Below are positions 28,919 to 37,990 of a stretch of 64,000 nucleotides of DNA, one piece after another. The translations under genes were made by a program, and so were the position numbers. Below the pieces are notes generated by a model, which saw only the letters and a program-made list of their open reading frames with translations, was not told the DNA's origin and did not search any database. Numbering within the stretch: position 1 is the first letter of the stretch; every line of letters starts with the position of its first letter. The DNA comes from Romboutsia sp. CE17 (GTDB taxonomy: Bacteria > Bacillota > Clostridia > Peptostreptococcales > Peptostreptococcaceae), in assembly GCF_012317385.1 (NCBI RefSeq), contig NZ_CP051144.1, forward strand, positions 1,860,001 to 1,924,000. Direction: 5' to 3'.

Positions 28919-31900
28919 TTACAATAAATCTAGAGATAATACAACCTCTGCATTATACTCTGCCTTATTTTCTTCTATTTTTAAATTTTTAATATATGAA
29001 TCAGGTACTAAATCCCATATTGTATTTAATATTTCTATAGGATCTGTAATTCCCTTGATTGTAGTTACAATTTCTTTTCCTATCTTAATAGGTATAGATC
29101 CATCTTCAAATAAATCCATTAACTTATGAATCTTTACAATTTCATGTTCTATAAACTTAGGATATGAATTCAATGCCTTAAGAGTCTTCATTATAGTCTT
29201 ATCATGACTCTTACCTTCTTTTCTAGTTGGTGATATATCTATACTTTCTTCTTGTAAAACTCTTATTAACTCCTGTTTATTTAATTCTAAATTATCATAG
29301 TACCTACTACTAATATTATGATGTTTATCTTCTTTATCAGATTCCATAAGCTTCATAGCATCTAAAAATGTAATTTCTCTAGATATACTATTATCACATA
29401 TTAAGAATCGCTTCATATACCCTTTTCTAAAGAATGTAAGTGTTCCATCATTATCTAAATACTTAGCACTTCTTATTTTTTTAGGATAATTTTTTATCTT
29501 CACAAATAATTCTTCATCCGAGTCTCTTAAGTCTCTTATTATTTGTAGATACTTAAGTGTACTATCTTCTTCAAAATCTTCTTCTTCTAAACTCTCTTTA
29601 CTGTTTAACTTTTCATATAAATTTTTTCCAAATATACCATAAGTATCAACTTCTTCATTTTCACTAAGATATTTAAAGTCTTCTCCTAGAGTATCATGGA
29701 ATGCTTGTATCTTTGATGTTATATTATCTTCTAATGACATATGCTCTGAAACTTGTGCACTTGGGAAAAAGTTAAATACATATATATCATCAAACTCTGT
29801 ACCAACACGATTTATTCTTCCTACTCTTTGCATTATTCTAGTTGGATTCCATGGTAAATCATAGTTTACAATTATGTTAGCTCTATGTAAACTTATACCT
29901 TCTGCTAATACATCTGTAGTTACTAATATTCTAAAATCATTCTTTTGTTCTTTCTTTGGTACATCTGGATTGAAGTTATTTTGTATAATCTCTCTATCCC
30001 TATTTTTTGATCCACCTGTAAATAATATAGTTTGATTCTTAAAATGCTTGTCTATGTTTTCTTTTAGATACTCTGCAGTTTCTTTTGACTCTGTAAATAT
30101 AAGTATCTTTGCTTTTTTAAGTAGCTTATTATTTTTTAAGTCAGACATAAACTTGTCTAACTTCGGATCACTATATACAGGTTCCCACATACGTCTTATC
30201 ATTTTTAAATTTGATAAATCAAATCTTAAGTCTTCTATAAATAATTCGCTAAACTCTTCTGATTTAAATTTAAATGCATCTGCTCTATCTACTATAATAT
30301 CTAGTTTTTCTTCTTCTCCATTGTTCATTAAATCATAAATATTATATTTTTTACTTATATATATAGTTCCAGATTCGTACATTTCTATAAAGTTTTCATA
30401 TGATTCAATAAATCTATCTAGAGTTTTATTAAATGCATAGAAACTACTCTCTAATCTTTTTAGTAATATTCCCTTCATAAATCCACCCATGTTTTGTTGT
30501 CCTACTAATAAAGACTTATACTTAGATGGAACTTGCTTTAAATAAGTTAATGATTTATATCTAGCGTAAGAAAGTATTTTTATTATATCTAAAGTTTTAT
30601 TAAATGCCACCTCAACTTGATTATCAAATTCATATACTATTTTTTCTGGTGTATTTAAGTTAGGGAATGTTAATCCCTGAGCTTCTAAATCCTTTTGGTA
30701 ATACTTCATTATTTCATTTCTAGTTCTTCTTATCATTATATGATTTAGTACTTTTTCCCTTATCTCTGTAGATACTTCTTTAGAGACTTCTGCATACTCT
30801 GGTGTACCTTTATCATATTTCTTAAGCTTCTTTTCTAATTTTTTAAAAAATCCTTCTAAATCCTTTTGATTAGGTATTATATTAGAGTTTTTTCTATTCT
30901 GGAATAAGTATATTTGATTAGCTATATCACTAATATAGTTATTTTGTGGTGTAGCTGATATTAATACTACTTTTTTACCGTTACATATTTCATGTAACTT
31001 AGCATATGTATCATTATCTTCATTTCTAAACCTATGTGCTTCATCTATAAATATATATTCGTATAAATCTAAATCCATTTTTAATATAGAGTCTAACTTT
31101 CCTAATGATTCAACTTTTGCTGCTACATCAAAATGTATTAATACATTATCCCAATTCTCTTTAAGTACTGGTGGACATATAATAAGTTTTCTACCTCTTA
31201 ATCTTTTTGCTAACATCGCACATATATATGTTTTTCCAAGACCAACTACATCCGATATAAATACACCATTATATGTTGCTAATATTTTTTCTGCTCTTGT
31301 TACTGCATGTAATTGGTATTGTAGTTTCATAAATCCTGGTGGTAATCCTAGTGTTTTAGCATCTACCTTATCTTCATTTATTTCTTCTTTGAAGTACTCA
31401 TATAAACATTTTAAAAACAATTCATATGGAGTTATATCTTCTCTTATCCAACTACTTTCTGCTTGTTCTATATATTCAGTTGTGACATCTACAGATTCTT
31501 TCCATAGCTCTTCAAATTTATCTAATGCAAATCTAACATCTCTAGAATCTTTTAACTCTACATTGAATTCTAATTGATTTATTAGACCTGATTGAGAGAA
31601 GTTACTTGATCCTGTTATGACCTTTCCAAAATCCTCTGATTTTTCTTGGTCCTTTCTCATTATATATACTTTTGCATGTATTGGATGATGTGGGTATACT
31701 CTTATTTCTAACTTTCCAGTTTTAACAAACTCTATGAATTTTTTTATACCTATTTCTACATCCTTACTATCTTCTGATGATTCTATTTCGTCACTAACTT
31801 CCTTAGAGTATTGTTCTTTAGCTTCTTTGTTAGATGTAAACTCCATTTGCATTTCATTTTGTGCAGTTTGTATTAGTTCTACAGATTTTTTATCTAAATT

Positions 31901-32095
31901 AAGTCCTACTAATATTCTAGTTTTTTCTACTTTGTCCATAGATTCATACATTTTATAAAATCCACTACTTCTAAAATATCCTACTAATACATCAAAAAAC
32001 TGTACATTATTGTTTAAAATTTTATTAAATCTATCATAAAGTGTATTGTTTTCTTCATTTGTAAAAAATGTTAAATCATTATAATTTTTACTCAC
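28919..32095 (-). CDS. PLD-nuclease/SNF2-type helicase fusion, defence protein
   Basis: 1058 residues. An N-terminal phospholipase-D-like nuclease with the HKD-type motif HAKVYIMRKD at about 140 and GSSNFSQSG at about 162. Then a superfamily-2 helicase: DVVGLGKTY (Walker A, about 282), FIDEAHRF (DEAH, about 350), LISATPQNN, VTTDVLAEGISLHRANIIVN and RIMQRVGRINRVG (motif VI). Such proteins translocate on DNA and, with a methyltransferase partner, restrict foreign DNA. First gene of the unit. DISARM-class and type ISP systems share parts of this layout, but no drmA or drmB gene is present. Confidence 0.88.
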   Translation of the reverse strand: MSKNYNDLTFFTNEENNTLYDRFNKILNNNVQFFDVLVGYFRSSGFYKMYESMDKVEKTRILVGLNLDKKSVELIQTAQNEMQMEFTSNKEAKEQYSKEVSDEIESSEDSKDVEIGIKKFIEFVKTGKLEIRVYPHHPIHAKVYIMRKDQEKSEDFGKVITGSSNFSQSGLINQLEFNVELKDSRDVRFALDKFEELWKESVDVTTEYIEQAESSWIREDITPYELFLKCLYEYFKEEINEDKVDAKTLGLPPGFMKLQYQLHAVTRAEKILATYNGVFISDVVGLGKTYICAMLAKRLRGRKLIICPPVLKENWDNVLIHFDVAAKVESLGKLDSILKMDLDLYEYIFIDEAHRFRNEDNDTYAKLHEICNGKKVVLISATPQNNYISDIANQIYLFQNRKNSNIIPNQKDLEGFFKKLEKKLKKYDKGTPEYAEVSKEVSTEIREKVLNHIMIRRTRNEIMKYYQKDLEAQGLTFPNLNTPEKIVYEFDNQVEVAFNKTLDIIKILSYARYKSLTYLKQVPSKYKSLLVGQQNMGGFMKGILLKRLESSFYAFNKTLDRFIESYENFIEMYESGTIYISKKYNIYDLMNNGEEEKLDIIVDRADAFKFKSEEFSELFIEDLRFDLSNLKMIRRMWEPVYSDPKLDKFMSDLKNNKLLKKAKILIFTESKETAEYLKENIDKHFKNQTILFTGGSKNRDREIIQNNFNPDVPKKEQKNDFRILVTTDVLAEGISLHRANIIVNYDLPWNPTRIMQRVGRINRVGTEFDDIYVFNFFPSAQVSEHMSLEDNITSKIQAFHDTLGEDFKYLSENEEVDTYGIFGKNLYEKLNSKESLEEEDFEEDSTLKYLQIIRDLRDSDEELFVKIKNYPKKIRSAKYLDNDGTLTFFRKGYMKRFLICDNSISREITFLDAMKLMESDKEDKHHNISSRYYDNLELNKQELIRVLQEESIDISPTRKEGKSHDKTIMKTLKALNSYPKFIEHEIVKIHKLMDLFEDGSIPIKIGKEIVTTIKGITDPIEILNTIWDLVPDSYIKNLKIEENKAEYNAEVVLSLDLL

Positions 32096-32289
32096 GATCT
32101 CCTCCTATTGCCTTAATAATTAACTCTTTTGTAATATTTTATTAATTAAATTATACTATTTATTTGTATTAAAAAAAAGGAACTTCTTTTTAACCTAATA
32201 AGCTAATATCTAGTAACTAATTAATATTTAACTACAAAATATCTGAAAAAGTTTAAACTTACTAGTTAATCAAAAGCTATAAACATAAA

Positions 32290-33135
32290 TGTAGATAGTT
32301 GAAGAAGGAGCAAAAACCACTCCTTCCTCAACTATCTTTATTTATATTTTATGGTCAAAAACTATGGGGTCAAGTCTGACCTCACAGATTGCAGCAAAAA
32401 CCGCTGCAAACTGTGATGCCAGACTAAAAAACTTCTACAACCACAACTCAATCTTCAACACTTACATATTTTCAATTCATCTATCTTCTTTTATCCCTTA
32501 TCACTTTTTCTAACACACTATATTACTTATACATTACTATCATTATCTCCACTAATACATCTATATTTAAGTCCATTGGTTATAGAGTTTGGCTATCGCC
32601 ACCGCGCTTTACGCTCCAATCTTTTGAGCACAAACCACTCAAAAGGATTTCCACTACAATCGCTAACTCAAAACCATCTCCTAATACATAATCTCATAAT
32701 TACTCTAAGGTTATACTTTGTAGTTAGATTAGTAGCTAAATGATGACCTATCGGCCGTGCCCCTCTGACTAATCCTCAACACACGAACATGCTCATTGCA
32801 TAACATACTTCGCATACACCATTTACAATCGAGTATGCTACGTATCTTATTTACTCGCTGTGTTCGTAGCTTTTGAGGATAGCCATTCACTGCCCTAAGC
32901 CCAATGCCCTGTGCATTAGCTTTTCTTAGTACATTCGTCCAAATCTACATATTTGACCTCCACGTGTCCTTATAAGTAAGTACTTTTGTTTTTAAAAATT
33001 TATTTTTATAATATATTTTTATTTGAATTTGTTACTAGGTGTCGGTATGATAGTTTATTGGTTGGTATCCCGCATTGGATAAAACCATTGCTCCGCTATC
33101 CAATGCTAGTACATCTATAGCTTTTAAGGGCATAT
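32290..33135 (-). ncRNA. Large structured noncoding RNA, left copy
   Basis: No ORF. It is the reverse-strand counterpart of 36798-37622. Reading on the minus strand: a 5' hairpin CATTGGATA..TATCCAATG (33115-33080), a block around GGCAGTGAATGGCTATCC (near 32895), a long branched block to GGGGCACGGCCGATAGG (near 32750), a TTTTGAGTTAGCGATTG block (near 32665), a variable purine-rich linker, a 20-bp-class hairpin GTCTGGCATCACAG../..CTGTGAGGTCAGAC (32430-32370), and a terminal hairpin (32336-32294). No poly-U follows, so the 3' end is estimated. Confidence 0.8.
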
Positions 33136-33194
33136 TTATCATTTGATACAATGTTAAAAGTAATCGAAGGTAACATTTTAAGTATTTGCTTAAT

Positions 33195-33220
33195 AAAAAA
33201 GTAGGAACATGAGCTCCTAC
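33195..33220 (-). terminator. Terminator of the sigma/DUF4179 operon
   Basis: GTAGGA/TCCTAC stem with an 8-nt loop followed by TTTTTT on the minus strand, about 115 bases past the DUF4179 stop. Confidence 0.75.
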
Positions 33221-33334
33221 CTCTTTAGGTTCATAATATATTAAAATTGTTCACTGAATCTATCCTATAAATTAGAATTTATCTATTTTACTAATTTAGT
33301 TATAGCATCAAATAGTGTTGTAAGTGAAATTAAT

Positions 33335-34411
33335 TTACTTATTAAACTCTATTTTAAAATCTGATAGTATTGGAGCAGACTTTGTTTCTTCATTCCATTT
33401 TCCATAAATTATTATATTTACATACTCAAGATTATCACCTATCTCAACTAAATCATATCTTTGTTTATATCTAATATCCAATACTTCCTTATTTTCAATA
33501 TCCTCGTAATTTTCAAAGTTTCCAGTTGTAGCCCATAGTACATGACCATTATTATCTCTAACTTCTATTGATTCCATAACATCTAATTCTTTGTAATATT
33601 GATTTGGTGCTGTAATATCTATAGAAAGTGACATTGGAGTTAATAAAATTTGATTTAGGGTAAAGTCATTTTTAGTCTGATTTACGTTTATAACTTTAGT
33701 ATCATCTTTGTTAGAACTTATAGGAAAATTAAATGCCCATTTTCCATCTAACATTTTAGAATTGCCATTTTCATCAACGTCATTACTATATAATCCAAAT
33801 TCCATTTCAAAATCTATCGTGTCAGACTTAACTTGGTTTATAACATCAAAGTTATACATAGCACTTCCTTTTAATGTATATTCATCTACATACTTAACTC
33901 GTGGTGTGTCCGCCCCATATCCATTAGGTTTAACTCCATTTATTTTAAACTCTGGATAATATTGATTAAAGTAATAAACCATCTCACCACAATCTTTATC
34001 AATCTCATATTCATGTAACGTATTTGCGTAAATTGTTTCTTTAAAAGGTTCTTCTGTTTTTATAATATAATCTATATATACATTATTACCATCATATATA
34101 GCTTTATCAATTGTTATTGTAAGTCCATTGTATTCAGAAGATGCATTTATATCACTAATGTTATCTTTAAAAGATTCCTTATTCTTTAGTGCATAATTAA
34201 TCTTATCAAATATATCGCCTAAAACTGGTATGTTATACGCTAAGGATGGATTATTAATTCCTAATGTTAGGATAACTCCTAATGATGCCACTGATGCAAT
34301 CATTGTTTTTCTATACTTATTGCTTTTCTTATGTTTTTTGCCCTTATTTATTGCTATTTTAGTTATTTCATTTATATTGTCTGGAATTTTAATATCATTA
34401 AATTTATTCAT
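33335..34411 (-). CDS. DUF4179 membrane protein, probable anti-sigma factor
   Basis: 358 residues: a short cytoplasmic N terminus rich in Lys, one membrane helix (MIASVASLGVILTLGI, about 37-52) and a large outer domain with beta-rich DUF4179/DUF5643-like sequence (GLTITIDKAIYDGNNVYIDY). Genes of this type follow ECF sigma factors and bind them. Its ATG overlaps the stop of the sigma gene (TAATG), showing coupling. The signal sensed is unknown. An envelope-type regulatory pair inside this element is unusual and suggests acquisition from a chromosome. Confidence 0.85.
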   Translation of the reverse strand: MNKFNDIKIPDNINEITKIAINKGKKHKKSNKYRKTMIASVASLGVILTLGINNPSLAYNIPVLGDIFDKINYALKNKESFKDNISDINASSEYNGLTITIDKAIYDGNNVYIDYIIKTEEPFKETIYANTLHEYEIDKDCGEMVYYFNQYYPEFKINGVKPNGYGADTPRVKYVDEYTLKGSAMYNFDVINQVKSDTIDFEMEFGLYSNDVDENGNSKMLDGKWAFNFPISSNKDDTKVINVNQTKNDFTLNQILLTPMSLSIDITAPNQYYKELDVMESIEVRDNNGHVLWATTGNFENYEDIENKEVLDIRYKQRYDLVEIGDNLEYVNIIIYGKWNEETKSAPILSDFKIEFNK

Positions 34412-34980
34412 TATTTTATCTCCTTTAATATATCGTATAATTTTTTCTTGCCTCGTCTTATATAAGACTTTATTGTATTTTCATTACATTCCATAACTTC
34501 TGCAATTTGTAATATTGTTAAATCTTGAAAGTATTGAAGTATTATTGGTGTTTTATATTTTTCATCTAAAGAATCTATAGCATCATACAAATCGATACTT
34601 TCTTCTAGGTCTGAATAAGATATATCTTCTATGTAATCTTCTACCTGAGCATCTTGAAATTTACTATAATGTCTATTTTTTATATTTACATTATTTATAA
34701 GTATTTTTGTTATCCAAGTTTTAAAAAAGTTTGGATTTCTAAGTTTTGAAATATTTATATATGCTTTATATACTGTTTCTTGATAAATATCTAAAGCATC
34801 ATGTTCATTTTTAGTATATAAAAATGCAGTCTTATACAGATATTCTTTGTAGGTATTTATTGCTTCTTCAAACGATTTATCACAACCTCCTATTGCCTTT
34901 TCTACGATTTTATATTCAGTGTATTTCTCTTTCTTCTCATTGAAAAATCGTATGTTTTTAATTGCTATTTTTTCAATCAT
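34411..34980 (-). CDS. ECF-type RNA polymerase sigma factor
   Basis: About 189 residues from MIEKIAIKNIRF at 34980, supported by AAAGGAGGATAAA; the frame stays open to 35043 but has no ribosome site there. Region 2 reads YLYKTAFLYTKNEHDALDIY..TVYKAY and region 4 reads YFQDLTILQIAEVMECNENT, ending in IKSYIRRGKKKL. It directs RNA polymerase to a small regulon, held in check by the coupled DUF4179 protein. A terminator-like hairpin lies in its leader. Confidence 0.9.
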   Translation of the reverse strand: MIEKIAIKNIRFFNEKKEKYTEYKIVEKAIGGCDKSFEEAINTYKEYLYKTAFLYTKNEHDALDIYQETVYKAYINISKLRNPNFFKTWITKILINNVNIKNRHYSKFQDAQVEDYIEDISYSDLEESIDLYDAIDSLDEKYKTPIILQYFQDLTILQIAEVMECNENTIKSYIRRGKKKLYDILKEIK

Positions 34981-35049
34981 TTTATCCTCCTTTGTAATCA
35001 TGACTACATATATTAGATTCATTAAGCTTATATAAAGTTGCATAAATTC

Positions 35050-35076
35050 AAAAAAAGTTTGAACAAATGTCCAAAC
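35050..35076 (-). terminator. Hairpin with U7 in the sigma gene leader
   Basis: GTTTGGACA/TGTTCAAAC (one wobble) is followed by seven T on the minus strand, 70 bases before the sigma start. It either stops read-through from upstream genes or acts as an attenuator. Confidence 0.6.
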
Positions 35077-35147
35077 CTTTTAGATTTAGCTATATACATA
35101 AATATATTTAATCTTTTATAATTAACTTATTTATCTAGTTGAATCTA

Positions 35148-35187
35148 GAGATAAGTTCGCAATATATAACAATTGCGAACTTATCTC
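35148..35187. repeat. Perfect 16-bp inverted repeat with 8-nt loop
   Basis: GAGATAAGTTCGCAAT and ATTGCGAACTTATCTC face each other. There is no U-run on either strand, so it is not a standard terminator. It may be a binding site or a small mobile-element end. Confidence 0.7.
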
Positions 35188-35199
35188 TATTATAGCATT

Positions 35200-35228
35200 A
35201 AAAAAGCCCCCTTTAATTAGGAGCTTTA
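35200..35228 (-). terminator. Terminator overlapping the stop of the 115-residue gene
   Basis: AAAGCTCC pairs with GGGGGCTTT and runs into TTTTTT on the minus strand; the TAA stop is in the loop. Confidence 0.8.
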
Positions 35229-35560
35229 ATTGTTTTATCTACCATTTTATAAATATCATCCCACGAATGAGTCCTCTTATAAAACTTTATATGTTCAATA
35301 CTTTTTAAATTATGTAATAACTGTTTTGTATAATCATTCAATTCAATTTCTAGTAAATACTCATCTCCAATTTTTCTAGGCTTTGCCTTCGTAAATTCAT
35401 ACTCATCTTGATTTGCTAAATATTCATATATAACCGATATCATTTCATCATTTAAATATCCTCTTTTTCTACTTCCTATGTAAATTTTTGAGCAACGGAC
35501 CTGCTTTTCAAGGTCGTTGGCGATATGAGCATCGCGAATTTTATTCTTAGATTTAATCAT
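35213..35560 (-). CDS. Unknown protein downstream of ardA
   Basis: 115 residues, basic at the N terminus (MIKSKNKIRDAHIANDLEKQ), with KIYIGSRKRGYLNDEMISVI and a C-terminal alpha/beta segment. TAGGAGGTAATACA precedes its ATG, 11 bases after the ardA stop, so it is cotranscribed with ardA. No family recognised; perhaps a helper or regulator of the antirestriction gene. Confidence 0.7.
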   Translation of the reverse strand: MIKSKNKIRDAHIANDLEKQVRCSKIYIGSRKRGYLNDEMISVIYEYLANQDEYEFTKAKPRKIGDEYLLEIELNDYTKQLLHNLKSIEHIKFYKRTHSWDDIYKMVDKTIKAPN

Positions 35561-35571
35561 TGTATTACCTC

Positions 35572-36115
35572 CTAGTTATTTGAATAATAATATATTTCAT
35601 TTTCAGGATTCTTCGTTATACTCATTGTCATTTGTAATTTGTTAAAAACTGTGTCATAATCTATGCTATAAGATATCTCCCAAGGCATACTCTCCAGTAG
35701 TTCATTGTAAAATTCATACATATAATTCTGTGCAAACTCATTATTATTACTGGCTTCTATTGTATAAACATTATCTAAATAATTTTTAAGTATATGTGTA
35801 TCTGTATTTTTAAAATCAATTCCATAAGAATATTCAATATGCTCTATCAAATATCTATTTAAATTTAAATCTTCTATTGACTCCCATAATTCATTGACTT
35901 TTATTGGGTCTATACATTCTCCAATTTTAAATGGAAGTTCGTAGTCGTGAAATGTTTCGCCAACACGTTGCTCAAATTGCAAAATCACTTTGACCATTTT
36001 TACTTTGTCTTAAAATAGCTTCTTTTATTTTTTCATTTTCTGTAGGAAGCTCAATCCATTCTCCCTTTAAATATCCACTGTTGTAGCTCTCTAAATCAGC
36101 TATATATATTTGCAT
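35572..36115 (-). pseudogene. ardA: ArdA-like antirestriction gene with a frameshift
   Basis: The first frame begins MQIYIADLESYNSGYLKGEW at 36115 behind TAAGGAGTGAAAAAA, the typical ArdA N terminus. After about 40 codons it runs into a TGA. The second frame, open from 35997, carries the rest: ETFHDYELPFKIGECID, then NELWESIEDL, the core ArdA motif. Removing one A from the A5 run at 35997-36001 joins them into about 180 residues, close to normal ArdA length. ArdA mimics DNA and blocks type I restriction enzymes. The 35997 ATG has no ribosome site of its own. Confidence 0.8.
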
Positions 36116-36358
36116 TTTTTTCACTCCTTAGATGTAATTTTTAACTTTATTTCTATATTTATATTATGTCCTTTACAAGTGAAAAATATACGCCAAACCG
36201 TTGAAAATACTACATTTAAGTATGTTAACAAATTATCATTTTGCCTTCTGATTTAATTTAAATTAAAAAGTATCTTGAATAAATTTATTAAACAGATAAA
36301 TTAGTTCCAATGACTAAAAAAAGCCGTATACGGGAATATTAAAAATGGAGGTGATCTT

Positions 36359-36622
36359 ATGGCAATAGGTAGCTTTGAAGGGTTATATACATTTCTTGAA
36401 GTTGCAAAAATCTATGGAATAGATGATTCATGTTTAAGAAAACAGGTAGCTCGTAATAAATTTGTTATTGGGGAAGATGTAAAAAAGATGGGTAGAACTT
36501 GGATTATAACCGAACAAGCAATGGTTAGAAGTTTTGGAAGCTTAAAATTTGAAGACTATAAAAAGAAGCTCGAGAAAAAAGAAAAGGCTCAGGCTAAAAA
36601 ACTTAAACAATCAAATACTTAA
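36359..36622 (+). CDS. Small helix-turn-helix DNA-binding protein
   Basis: 87 residues: TFLEVAKIYGIDDSCLRKQV is a helix-turn-helix, followed by GRTWIITEQAMVRSFG and a Lys-rich tail. This layout resembles small excisionase-like or helix-turn-helix proteins of mobile elements. GGAGGTGATCTT precedes the ATG. It lies just upstream of the right-hand structured RNA, on the same strand. Confidence 0.75.
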   Translation: MAIGSFEGLYTFLEVAKIYGIDDSCLRKQVARNKFVIGEDVKKMGRTWIITEQAMVRSFGSLKFEDYKKKLEKKEKAQAKKLKQSNT

Positions 36623-36782
36623 ATACATTGATACGAGACTTAGCTATAAAATACATATAATTAATGAATAAACTATTTAAAAAATAAATAAAGTTATAAT
36701 TTAATATATAAATTTATTAAAAATTTAAGGTATTTACAAACAATTCCATTTTAAAAGTTATAAATATATATTTCCATATTAC

Positions 36783-36788
36783 TATAAT
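36783..36788 (+). promoter_or_regulatory. Probable -10 box of the right-hand structured RNA
   Basis: TATAAT lies about ten bases before the point where the two RNA copies start to match (36798). No convincing -35 box was found; the surrounding DNA is very AT-rich. Confidence 0.4.
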
Positions 36789-36797
36789 AAATTCTTC

Positions 36798-37622
36798 TTT
36801 AAAAGCCATCGAATCACTAGCATTGGATAGCGGAGCAACGGTTTTATCCAATGCGGGATACCAACCAACAACCTACTATACCGACACCAAGTAACTACAC
36901 CAAATAAATTAATAGATGCAATAAAACCTCCAAGGACCAATATAGTAAGTTGTACAAAACGTGGAGGTAAATCTCCTAGATTTGGTCTGCTCCATCATAA
37001 AAACTAACGTACAGGGCATTGGGCGACGGGGCAGTGAATGGCTATCCTCAAAAACTACGAACACAGCGAGTAAATAAGATACGCAGCATACTTGATTGCA
37101 AATGATGTATGCGAAGTATGTTATGTAACGAGCGTGTTCGTGCGTTGAGGATTAGTCAGAGGGGCACGGCCGAAAGGTCATCCTTTAACTATCTATCTAA
37201 CTAAAAAAATAATAACCTTAAAATAATCAAGAAACCCTGTGTCAGGAGATGGTTTTGAGTTAGCGATTGCAGTAGAAATCCTTTTGAGCGGTTTTTACTC
37301 AAAAGATTGGAACGAAAAGCGCGGTGGCGACAGCCAAACTCCCAAAGTATCAAAACTATATATAACACCAATACCACTATAAGCCACAAATAAATATAAT
37401 TATATACTCTAAAAAATAAATACATAAAATCTAAAAATAAAATAATTATAATCCATAATATTAAAACCTATGAATGTTCTAAGGCTTTAGTCTGGCATCA
37501 CAGTTTGCAGCGCTCTTTGCTGCAATCTGTGAGGTTAGACTTGACCCAAAAGCTTTTGACCCCAAAATATAAATAAAGATAGTTGATGTATGAGCATTTT
37601 TTGCTCATACTTCAACTATCCA
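36798..37622 (+). ncRNA. Large structured noncoding RNA, right copy
   Basis: It matches the reverse complement of 32290-33135 in the same block order: CATTGGATAGCGGAGCAA (36821), GCAGTGAATGGCTATCC (37031), GAGGGGCACGGCCGAAAGG (37158), GGTTTTGAGTTAGCGATTG (37250), GGCATCACAGTTTGCAGC (37494), terminal hairpin 37578-37620. In the block from about 37029 to 37182 only around ten single-base changes are seen, nearly all transitions, while the linkers between blocks are unrelated. Its terminal hairpin arms differ fully from those of the left copy but pair perfectly. No ORF with a ribosome site fits. Confidence 0.85.
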
Positions 37623-37680
37623 CCTATACTACTGACTAAAAATATTAAACATATAATTAAACTTAAAAGAAAATTACAGG

Positions 37681-37850
37681 GATAGGAGGTGGGGGAGCAG
37701 AGAGCGCGGTGGGTAAAATATGGTCCAAACTGCAACGGAATAAATAGTTAGCACAAAAATAAAGCTACATTTTGTATATCTTAGTTTTTATGTAGTGAAG
37801 GTTTTGACCATATCGGGGCTGACAACCGAAGGTTAACATTCACACAAATA
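37681..37850. other. Unexplained structured intergenic element
   Basis: GC-richer than its surroundings. ATATGGTCCAAAC (37718-37730) and GTTTTGACCATAT (37801-37813) are inverted repeats with one mismatch, followed by GGGGCTGACAACCGAAGGTT, itself a small hairpin (AACCGAAGGTT). There is no ORF. It could be a further RNA, or the end of a lost insertion sequence. Confidence 0.4.
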
Positions 37851-37927
37851 ACTTTTGATTCATAATAAACCTGTGCGAAGCAACCATTCAGAGTACATGA
37901 TCCGTCTAAATATTTTTCAAATTAATA

Positions 37928-37969
37928 AAACTATGACAGAATATATTTTTCTATATCCTGTCATAGTTT
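37928..37969. terminator. Hairpin AAACTATGACAG/CTGTCATAGTTT
   Basis: A perfect 12-bp stem with an 18-nt loop in the gap after the structured element. Its flanks are AT-rich without a clean U-run; terminator is the simplest reading. Confidence 0.5.
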
Positions 37970-37990
37970 ATAATAAACTCAATATATTCA

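Noticed and set aside
28919-32095. Calling the helicase/methyltransferase pair a full DISARM or BREX system
   Set aside because: drmA, drmB, brxC, pglZ and other core genes are absent; only the PLD/helicase and methyltransferase features overlap.
32290-33135. Reading the repeat pair as insertion-sequence ends or a group II intron
   Set aside because: Homology extends over ~0.83 kb in conserved islands with diverged linkers, there is no transposase or reverse transcriptase, and I see no domain V-type hairpin.
37201-37425. A 74-codon minus-strand ORF inside the right structured RNA
   Set aside because: It crosses a conserved RNA block and an unrelated linker, has no ribosome site and is not kept in the other RNA copy.
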